This document shows, piece after piece, positions 1-4,113 of a stretch of 5,144 nt of DNA; the stretch's first letter is position 1; every line of letters begins with the position of its first letter. The position numbers and the translations under genes were made by a program. Under the pieces are notes generated by a model, which was given only the letters and a program-made list of their open reading frames with translations, was not told where the DNA came from and ran no database searches. Origin of the DNA: an uncultured Bacillota bacterium (GTDB lineage: Bacteria; Bacillota; UBA994; UBA5500). The stretch lies in contig CALNBW010000420.1 of assembly GCA_937874815.1 (NCBI GenBank), positions 1 to 5,144 on the forward strand, read 5' to 3'.

Positions 1-273
1 AATCAGCTTGTAACTACTGGCGTAATGAGCCAAATGGTTGTAAGAAATATTGGAGACCATAACATCTGCCATGGCAAAGGTGGTGAATTCCTCATTCATA
101 ACGGTAATCCCCTGGCGCGTCTTGCTATCCTCATCTAGGTAATAGGTAATATCATTTTCGACGTCCACCCAGCGCATAGAAAACACGCTAAAAATGACTG
201 CAATAATATAGAATAGGAACAACAGATTGCGCCTATCCACAATTATCGTTGCTATCCGTGTCAACAATTTCAT
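1..273 (-). CDS. MMPL/RND-type transporter, N-terminal part (partial at left edge)
   Basis: This is the first 91 codons of a membrane protein that continues past the left edge. It opens with a short basic cytoplasmic segment (residues 1-16), then one hydrophobic helix at about residues 17-33 (NLLFLFYIIAVIFSVFS), then an extracytoplasmic stretch containing DEDSKTRQGITVMNEEF at about 47-63. A first helix followed by a segment of this kind is the usual start of MMPL/RND-superfamily exporters, which use the proton gradient to export lipids, drugs or other hydrophobic compounds. The start is fixed by an in-frame TAG directly before the ATG at 273-271. Only a weak GGGG lies 12 bases upstream; a better GAGG serves an upstream ATG (see the minigene entry). 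The gene is the first of its own transcription unit, behind a terminator and a palindromic operator. Family assignment rests on remembered sequence resemblance and the helix pattern; the substrate cannot be told. Confidence 0.72.
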   Translation of the reverse strand, partial: MKLLTRIATIIVDRRNLLFLFYIIAVIFSVFSMRWVDVENDITYYLDEDSKTRQGITVMNEEFTTFAMADVMVSNISYNHLAHYASSYKLI

Positions 274-291
274 CTATGCTTCATTCCCCAT
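274..291 (-). other. Five-codon minigene abutting the transporter start
   Basis: Reading on the minus strand, ATG at 291-289 is followed by four codons (GGG AAT GAA GCA) and a TAG at 276-274. The transporter ATG begins at the next base and is in the same frame. The minigene ATG has the better ribosome site (GAGG, 5-base spacing). The nonamer GCATAGATG occurs at both starts, 18 bp apart, so the start region may have been duplicated. Whether it is translated and couples to the transporter is inference. Confidence 0.3.
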
Positions 292-350
292 CTATGCCTC
301 ATGTTTGTATGCTGGATATGCACTTGGCCAAGCCTTTCCCTAGCAAAATG

Positions 351-364
351 GTTAACTAGTTAAC
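351..364. promoter_or_regulatory. Palindromic operator, MarR/AdcR type
   Basis: GTTAACTAGTTAAC is a perfect 14-bp palindrome, flanked by AAAAT-like and ATTTT arms that extend the symmetry apart from one extra G. Its core TTAACTAGTTAA fits the TTAACYRGTTAA consensus known for the zinc-responsive MarR-family regulators AdcR and ZitR, and it is close to general MarR-family operators. It lies just after the likely -10 of the transporter promoter, so a bound repressor would block initiation. No MarR gene is in the window, so the regulator must be elsewhere. The palindrome is seen directly; the regulator family is inference. Confidence 0.6.
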
Positions 365-372
365 ATTTTACC

Positions 373-400
373 ATTACTAGCATGTATAGTCTAAGGTCAA
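373..400 (-). promoter_or_regulatory. Candidate sigma-A promoter for the transporter
   Basis: On the minus strand a TTGACC -35 (400-395) is followed after 16 bases by AGTAAT (378-373), four of six matches to TATAAT. Initiation would fall near 366, at the edge of the palindrome at 351-364. The -35 is good and the -10 mediocre, so the operator position is the main support. Confidence 0.42.
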
Positions 401-436
401 GCACAGAAGAACTTTGAGTTTTTTTCCTAGCGACGC

Positions 437-474
437 AAAAACCGCCCCATGCCTGCCAAGCATTAGGGCGGTTT
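437..474 (-). terminator. Rho-independent terminator after the PadR/DUF2812 pair
   Basis: A 9-bp GC-rich stem (AAACCGCCC at 439-447 pairing with GGGCGGTTT at 466-474) encloses a smaller ATGC/GCAT stem. On the minus strand it ends in a run of five T. It starts 7 bases beyond the TAG stop of the DUF2812 gene at 481, so it ends that operon and separates it from the transporter unit. Confidence 0.85.
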
Positions 475-480
475 CCGCCG

Positions 481-1029
481 CTACTCCTGCACTATACGCT
501 TTCTTTTCAGCTTTCGGTATGCGCCCAGAGTTTTAAGGTAGCCTGTACCGAACAGCGTTAGCATCGCAGCATAGGCACCAAACATATATAGGTATGCTTC
601 CGGGACATATCCCAAACGTAGGCAATGGGAAGCCAATGCTACCACGTAAGCCAGTGCCACAAATGAGAGCAAAGCTATCAGCCGGGTAACCCTCTGAAAG
701 TGGGCAATGCGCGAATCTAGGCCGGAAAAGAGATTAAACGCTCCCTCAGACGCTTTTTTTCTGAGATACACCCATTTCTTGAACGAGCCTACGTGTTCGG
801 CTCCAGTTTCCTCGATGAACTGGATGTAAGCCCTGCTTTCAGGATGGCTAGGGAAGTGTCGCAACCACTCCAGATGATATTGATACTCGCCCGGCGTCCC
901 TTCCTGAAATACGTATCTACAAAAACCCACGTCTGTCAGCAGCAGACCTTTTGCCGCCATCTCGTTAAGCCATTTTTCCTCTTTCTCAAAATCCCAGGCC
1001 CAAAAAAGCTTATGAACCGCATGCTTCAT
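481..1029 (-). CDS. DUF2812 domain membrane protein
   Basis: This is a complete 182-residue protein of the DUF2812 family. The soluble N-terminal domain (about residues 7-95) has the family-typical opening FWAWDFEKEEKWLNEMAAKG, then LEWL, SHPESRAYI and a WVYLRKK segment. Two membrane helices follow, at about 116-138 and 143-164, with a short basic tail (YRKLKRKR). The ATG at 1029 overlaps the PadR TGA by four bases (ATGA), and a strong GAGGGGGG lies 7 bases upstream inside the padR reading frame, which points to coupled translation. DUF2812 genes are commonly found right behind a PadR-type repressor, as here, and the protein is probably the main output of this autoregulated pair. Its biochemical role is unknown; an envelope stress or partner-sensing role would be speculation. 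It ends just before a clear terminator. Confidence 0.92.
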   Translation of the reverse strand: MKHAVHKLFWAWDFEKEEKWLNEMAAKGLLLTDVGFCRYVFQEGTPGEYQYHLEWLRHFPSHPESRAYIQFIEETGAEHVGSFKKWVYLRKKASEGAFNLFSGLDSRIAHFQRVTRLIALLSFVALAYVVALASHCLRLGYVPEAYLYMFGAYAAMLTLFGTGYLKTLGAYRKLKRKRIVQE

Positions 1030-1355
1030 TTTGCTTCCCCCCTCGTGATTAGCTCTCCGTTTGCGAGCAACTCGCGTAAGCGCCGGATCTCATTTTCAAC
1101 AGCTGCCTTTCCTTGCGGCAGGATAACGTATTCTTTCCTCCTGCTGTTCTTCTCGCCAGGCAAAGCCTCTATCCAGCCCCTTTCCACCAAAGTGCTTAAC
1201 GCGCCATACAATGTTCCCGCCGCCAATAGTACCCGTCCGTTACTTAGCTCCTCGATTTTCTGCATTATGCCGTAGCCATGCAAAGGCTCATACAAAGACA
1301 GCAAAATGTAGTAAACGGCTTCAGTAAGGGCAATGTTCTCCACCTCATATGCCAC
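1026..1355 (-). CDS. PadR family transcriptional regulator
   Basis: This is a 109-residue winged-helix repressor of the PadR family. LTEAVYYILLSLYEPLHGYG (residues 10-29) forms the opening helices, GTLYGALSTLVERGWI (47-62) is the recognition helix region, and the basic wing runs through NSRRKEYVIL (70-79). A single short C-terminal helix (about 82-98), used for dimerisation, makes it a short PadR of the two-gene type. The start taken here is GTG at 1355, 11 bases after a GGGGGAGGG; the in-frame GTG at 1343, with AGGTGG 8 bases upstream, is an equally good alternative and would remove four residues. The promoter upstream carries three CGATATA-type half-sites, so negative autoregulation is likely, relieved by an unknown ligand or partner. 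It is translationally coupled to the DUF2812 gene. Confidence 0.93.
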   Translation of the reverse strand: MAYEVENIALTEAVYYILLSLYEPLHGYGIMQKIEELSNGRVLLAAGTLYGALSTLVERGWIEALPGEKNSRRKEYVILPQGKAAVENEIRRLRELLANGELITRGEAK

Positions 1356-1377
1356 CTGTCGTTATACCCTCCCCCGT

Positions 1378-1418
1378 TATATCGTCCATCGATATAATAA
1401 TACTCGGGAGCCGATATA
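1378..1418. promoter_or_regulatory. PadR operator region with three CGATATA half-sites
   Basis: The plus strand shows TATATCG at 1378-1384, CGATATA at 1390-1396 and CGATATA again at 1412-1418. The first two form a perfect inverted repeat with 7-bp arms and a 5-bp spacer. The third is a direct repeat of the second exactly 22 bp away, about two helical turns. The inverted repeat starts directly after the -10 box and covers the expected transcription start; the third site lies in the -35/-10 spacer. This fits PadR autorepression, though binding itself is inferred. Confidence 0.68.
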
Positions 1419-1426
1419 GTTGTCAA
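1397..1426 (-). promoter_or_regulatory. Sigma-A promoter of the PadR/DUF2812 operon
   Basis: On the minus strand a perfect TTGACA (1426-1421) is followed, after an 18-base spacer, by TATTAT (1402-1397), five of six matches to the consensus. Transcription should begin near 1390, about 35 bases before the padR start. The half-sites of the adjacent operator overlap both the spacer and the start point. Confidence 0.75.
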
Positions 1427-1487
1427 GAGGCTGAATGAAATTTACGAAGGCATTTTTTCTATCGACAATCAGCTTATGACAGCAGAA

Positions 1488-1534
1488 ACGGTGGTAATGT
1501 CTGGTCCTGCAGTTTGACCAGCCATTACCACCGT
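1488..1534. terminator. Strong hairpin overlapping the nucleotidyltransferase stop codon
   Basis: ACGGTGGTAATG at 1488-1499 pairs perfectly over 12 bp with 1523-1534. After one mismatch, CTGGTC (1501-1506) pairs with GACCAG (1516-1521) around a 9-base loop. The TAA stop of the short nucleotidyltransferase ORF (1527-1525) lies inside the stem. On the minus strand only TTTCTG follows, so the U-tract is poor. It may still end the upstream transcript before the padR promoter or protect its 3' end. Confidence 0.5.
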
Positions 1535-1869
1535 CCCCGTAGCTTTTCATATTTTAAATCGGCTTCCGCAACTTCACTCAGGGCCGATTCCGCGGCATCA
1601 ATCGCTTCGGCTACCTTTTCGTCCGCAATATCCGCCCATATATCCATGTCCGAATACTCGTCCGCCGTGCCGTTAGCATCTGCTCCTTCCAACCAAAGAG
1701 CATAGATATAACTTAGTGGTTCAAGCTTCTCCTTTAGTCTAGCGACAATGTGCCGCTTGATCTCATCTGTAGCGCAAGGCGCTAGGCTGTTTTCCGAGCT
1801 GATATGTGGCCCGCTGTGGCCTTGAATGTGATGCTTCACGTTGCCCAGCTTCTTATTCCCTTCCCTCAT
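1525..1869 (-). CDS. Short nucleotidyltransferase-like protein, C-terminally truncated
   Basis: This is a 114-residue ORF with the nucleotidyltransferase (Pol beta superfamily, MNT-like) motif. YALWLEGADANGTADEYSDM (56-75), completed by D76, holds the G-x-D...S-D-x-D pattern, with metal-binding D74 and D76. A third catalytic carboxylate is not obvious; D104 is possible. The start is well supported: ATG at 1869 has GGAGGG with 6-base spacing and an in-frame TGA upstream. Residues 1-35 are a His-rich, unusual leader that I do not recognise (KHHIQGHSGPH). As I recall the family, full members are over twice this length, with a helical C-terminal half absent here; the ORF instead stops inside a hairpin. 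A remnant of such a C-terminal half lies at 3765-4096. It follows the lipoprotein gene by 53 bases and is probably co-transcribed. It could be a translated truncated gene, an MNT-type small protein or an early pseudogene. Confidence 0.68.
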   Translation of the reverse strand: MREGNKKLGNVKHHIQGHSGPHISSENSLAPCATDEIKRHIVARLKEKLEPLSYIYALWLEGADANGTADEYSDMDIWADIADEKVAEAIDAAESALSEVAEADLKYEKLRGRW

Positions 1870-1875
1870 CGTGTT

Positions 1876-1881
1876 CCCTCC
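1876..1881 (-). promoter_or_regulatory. Ribosome binding site fixing the short nucleotidyltransferase start
   Basis: GGAGGG on the minus strand ends 6 bases before the ATG at 1869. It is the reason to accept the long His-rich N-terminus instead of an internal start, since no in-frame ATG, GTG or TTG lies near the beginning of the nucleotidyltransferase fold. Confidence 0.7.
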
Positions 1882-1922
1882 TATTCAGCAAGGCCTACCG
1901 CCTCCGCCGGTCAAGCCCTAGA

Positions 1923-3077
1923 TCATAAATCATAATAAGGGGCAAGCAGCCATTTCCCGTCTTCCTGTACAAATTTGTACATGTGCAGGCCCTGATAAAC
2001 CCTACCATCCTCATATTCTTTGGTTTGCTCTTTCTCCACAATTACCATGGTCTCGCTCGCTTCCAGCACCCGCATAACTGTCGCTTCGATCAAGTCTTCT
2101 GGGGGCCAGCCGGCTGCACCACCTGTTGTATAAAGCCTACCTTCTACCTCAACGTAATTATCTCCCCGCAAGTACCAAGCGGTGAACTCCTCTGTATAGG
2201 TTTGTCGCAGAAAAGCTTTTAGGCTCTCGTAATTCGGAAAGCGTGTATCTGTAACCAGGTAGTAGTCCCTATCGTTTACCCGCGCCGTGGCATTATAGTC
2301 ATGCTTGAGCGAATCTAGTTGGAACATACTATCATTAATAATATCGTGCTGCCTCACCAGCTCCTCAAATCTGGCCTCTTGCATGGGGCTAATTTCGATG
2401 CCTGACCATACGAAAAACTCGTAGCCATAAGGAGCAAAAAGCCATGCGCCCTTACTGAATACAAATTCCGTCCAAGAAGAATAGGTGGCTAACTCTCCGT
2501 TGAGACTGCGATAATGTTCCTGGAGTTTTACGACAACTGTGGAATTAGTGATGCGAGTAACCTCCGCTTCGATGGCTTCTTTTCTTTCTGTCATTTTGTC
2601 AGGGGCGTCTTCCACGTTGACGTAGAGTAGGCCATCAACCTCTATGTATTCCCCTTTCTGTAGTAGTAAGTCGACGAGTTCTGGCACATAAGTCCGGTGT
2701 AAATAAACCATAAACTCGGCAAAGCTTGGGAGCCTGGCATCGGTTATCGGATAATATAGCTTGCCGTTTGCCATATGTGGCTTTTCCTTGTCATAGCTTA
2801 AGCAGCTTTCGCCACGTACGCCTTGACCTAACAGCTCAGCACATTCAATAAGCCCGGTCAGCTGTTCCCTTATCTCGCTATCTAGCTCTAGACCGGTCCA
2901 TGCAACCTCACGAGGACCTGTGGCAACAGGGCTTTCGTTTTCAGAGGCGGGCAGATTGCCGCATCCGCTTTTGTCGTCTTCCTCGGGCATAACGGCGGCT
3001 TTACAGCCGGCTAACAAAAAGACCACCAACAATAGCACTACTAAAGCTTCGGCGCACCTGTAATTTTTCTTTCTCAC
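1923..3077 (-). CDS. Lipoprotein with two tandem IseA-like domains
   Basis: This is a 384-residue exported lipoprotein. It has a basic N-terminus, a hydrophobic core (ALVVLLLVVFLLAGC, residues 11-25) and the lipobox LAGC with C25 as the lipidated residue, so it sits on the outer face of the membrane. A polar linker follows (26-60). Two copies of one unit come next, at about 65-219 and 229-383. Matching marks lie 164 residues apart: LYYPITDAR (107-115) and DYYLVTDTR (271-279), EYIEVDGLLY (143-152) and NYVEVEGRLY (307-316), AWLFAPY (211-217) and KWLLAPY (375-381). The pattern, including GGAAGWP in copy two, resembles the DL-endopeptidase inhibitor IseA family, which restrains cell-wall hydrolases; this is remembered resemblance, not a search. 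Copy one has lost the glycine-rich loop. The start is GTG at 3077 with GGGAGG 8 bases upstream. Its role as a wall-hydrolase inhibitor is inference. Confidence 0.85.
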   Translation of the reverse strand: MRKKNYRCAEALVVLLLVVFLLAGCKAAVMPEEDDKSGCGNLPASENESPVATGPREVAWTGLELDSEIREQLTGLIECAELLGQGVRGESCLSYDKEKPHMANGKLYYPITDARLPSFAEFMVYLHRTYVPELVDLLLQKGEYIEVDGLLYVNVEDAPDKMTERKEAIEAEVTRITNSTVVVKLQEHYRSLNGELATYSSWTEFVFSKGAWLFAPYGYEFFVWSGIEISPMQEARFEELVRQHDIINDSMFQLDSLKHDYNATARVNDRDYYLVTDTRFPNYESLKAFLRQTYTEEFTAWYLRGDNYVEVEGRLYTTGGAAGWPPEDLIEATVMRVLEASETMVIVEKEQTKEYEDGRVYQGLHMYKFVQEDGKWLLAPYYDL

Positions 3078-3271
3078 CAGCGCTTCCTCCCAGCTTCAAG
3101 TTCGCACACGCAATGCGAAATCCTATTTATTCTCCGCTACCCCAGCATACAGTTATTCCTTTATATTCCGCTTCTGCATTCAGGAATCCTGCTTAGTGTC
3201 AAAGGCTGTAATCTGGGTATGACGGCGGCCGTCCTACACGCGCTACTTATTCTCGCCGTCCTCGCAGTGAA
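3078..3271 (-). other. Upstream region of the lipoprotein gene
   Basis: No gene is visible in this 194-base stretch. On the minus strand it holds a perfect TTGACA at 3202-3197 with no good -10 at the right distance; TATAAA about 31 bases further on is too far. A CAGGA/TCCTG inverted repeat sits at 3181-3191, just after the TTGACA. A hairpin with 6-bp arms (TTCGCA at 3101-3106, TGCGAA at 3114-3119) falls in the presumed leader, and GGGAGG at 3091-3086 is the ribosome site. A promoter here is likely, since a hairpin lies upstream, but I cannot place it exactly. Confidence 0.4.
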
Positions 3272-3310
3272 ACAACACGCCAGCACTTACATTTAATGCT
3301 GGCGTGTTGT
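3272..3310. terminator. Perfect 14-bp hairpin after the antitoxin gene
   Basis: ACAACACGCCAGCA at 3272-3285 pairs without mismatch with 3297-3310 around an 11-base loop. On the minus strand it lies 87 bases past the antitoxin stop and is followed by TTCACTG, only a weak U-tract; the plus-strand side (ACTATTTATG) is no better. It most likely ends the antitoxin transcript and insulates the lipoprotein gene, but its length and poor tail leave room for another role such as RNA stabilisation. Confidence 0.55.
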
Positions 3311-3396
3311 ACTATTTATGCTGTTACAAGTGTACACCCCGGCGGTCCACTACAAGCCGAAACCAGTTGCCCAGCGCTATTTGCAAATTCAAGATA
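3311..3396 (-). other. Gap after the antitoxin with no toxin gene
   Basis: In Phd/YefM systems the toxin gene usually starts within a few bases of the antitoxin stop. The 86 bases here contain no ORF resembling RelE, YoeB, ParE, Doc or a PIN protein. One frame stays open for about 26 codons after the antitoxin stop, but its sequence is not toxin-like and it has no start codon or ribosome site. Confidence 0.6.
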
Positions 3397-3642
3397 TTAC
3401 ACCCCCAAAGCAGCCTCTATTTCCTCAATAGACAGCCATCCATCTTCCCGTCCTGATTTTTCACCGACGGCCAGCTGGGACAAAAGCCTAATGGTTGCCT
3501 GCGCTTTCTCGTAGTCTGCAATATCCATAAGTGCATAGCGCCCTCTACCATTTTTAGTTAGGAACACAGGCTCGCCTGCAGCAACGTCCCGCAATACTTC
3601 ATTGTAACTTCTCAAATCTGAAACGGGCCTAATGTTTGGCAT
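3397..3642 (-). CDS. Phd/YefM family antitoxin, apparently orphan
   Basis: This is an 81-residue antitoxin of the Phd/YefM superfamily and looks full length. The N-terminal DNA-binding part has the typical MPNIRPVSDLRSYNEVLRDV, then EPVFLTKNGRGRYALMDIADY (residues 24-44), the conserved core in which the antitoxin dimer folds. The C-terminal part (about 45-81), which in family members wraps the toxin, has a helical TIRLLSQLAVGE and an acidic LSIEEIEAALGV end. The ATG at 3642 has AAGGGGG with 8-base spacing. A normal partner would be a RelE/YoeB or Doc toxin placed directly downstream, but none is present. An inverted TACAA/TTGTA site overlaps the -10, in keeping with antitoxin autorepression. 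It may be a solitary antitoxin that acts as a repressor, a protective anti-toxin for a remote toxin, or the relic of a pair. Confidence 0.92.
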   Translation of the reverse strand: MPNIRPVSDLRSYNEVLRDVAAGEPVFLTKNGRGRYALMDIADYEKAQATIRLLSQLAVGEKSGREDGWLSIEEIEAALGV

Positions 3643-3656
3643 AAAACCAACCCCCT

Positions 3657-3671
3657 TACAAGGGTATTGTA
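3657..3671 (-). promoter_or_regulatory. Antitoxin -10 box overlapped by an inverted repeat
   Basis: On the minus strand TACAAT (3671-3666) matches five of six -10 positions and lies 23 bases before the antitoxin start. No convincing -35 is found 16-18 bases upstream. TACAA (3657-3661) and TTGTA (3667-3671) on the plus strand form a 5-bp inverted repeat with a 5-bp spacer over this box. It is a plausible autoregulatory operator, but arms this short can occur by chance. Confidence 0.4.
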
Positions 3672-3764
3672 CCTAAATTCTTCGTAAAATACTACATCTA
3701 TGTTTACAGCAAGTAAGTTAACCATTCCCCAACGCTTTTAGCTAACCTAAGAAAACCCTTATCG

Positions 3765-4096
3765 CTATCGCCGGTGGTTCGCTGCTAATTCCTCAAACCA
3801 ACTCTTTGCCTCTTCCATCTTTCTTTCAATATCGCTCAGCGAGGACACCTGGCAAAGTAAGTCAATTTCTCTACGCTTTCCTTGGGGGTATGTTGTGAGA
3901 TATGCACCAACCCGTAATCGGTATAGGCTAGCATATACCGCATACGCGACAAACTCACAAGCGGTTCTAGCACATACCGTTGGTAATAGGCAAATGCTTC
4001 GGGATATAGTCCGCGCCGCACATATTTCAGAACCCGCGCATGCTGGGCATAACGGTATTTCATCTTCTTCAGCAAAGCTTTGTAGCGCCGCAACAT
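3765..4096 (-). pseudogene. C-terminal remnant of a nucleotidyltransferase-family protein, frameshifted
   Basis: Starting at ATG 4096, the frame reads 86 residues, including HARVLKYVRRGLYPEAFAYY and RYVLEPLV, then HISQHTPKESVEKLTYFA, before a TGA at 3838-3836. I recall these as marks of the helical C-terminal half of a Bacillota nucleotidyltransferase family whose N-terminal half looks like the ORF at 1525-1869. Shifting frame at about 3848 restores a family-like end (VSSLSDIERKMEEAKSWFEE and seven more residues) to a TAG at 3767-3765. One base is missing, probably a G from an AGGGTG run that now reads AGGTG. The catalytic N-terminal half is absent: an in-frame TAG abuts the ATG, and the ABC-F stop is 17 bases upstream. 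It was probably co-transcribed with the ABC-F gene and is now non-functional. Family placement is from memory. Confidence 0.72.
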
Positions 4097-4113
4097 CTAG
4101 CCTAGTTACGCTG

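Noticed and set aside
793..1275. 160-codon plus-strand ORF opposite the PadR and DUF2812 genes
   Set aside because: It is antisense to two clear family genes, has no ribosome site that stands out and no recognisable domain.
1514..1705. 63-codon plus-strand ORF, Ser/Ala rich
   Set aside because: It is the complement of the nucleotidyltransferase coding frame; its composition reflects that.
1770..1784. Small hairpin TAGCGC/GCGCTA inside the short nucleotidyltransferase ORF
   Set aside because: Six-bp arms inside coding sequence with no tail or clear role; it fits codon content.
3122..3257. Near-repeat CTAYTTATTCTC at 3123-3134 and 3244-3255
   Set aside because: Twelve bases with one mismatch, 121 bp apart, with no further flanking similarity; probably chance.
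3296..3514. 72-codon plus-strand ORF opposite the antitoxin gene
   Set aside because: It starts inside the hairpin at 3272-3310 and runs antisense to the antitoxin; no family resemblance to a toxin.
1870..3835. One nucleotidyltransferase gene split by an inserted block
   Set aside because: The C-terminal piece is upstream of the N-terminal piece on the shared strand, which an insertion alone cannot produce.
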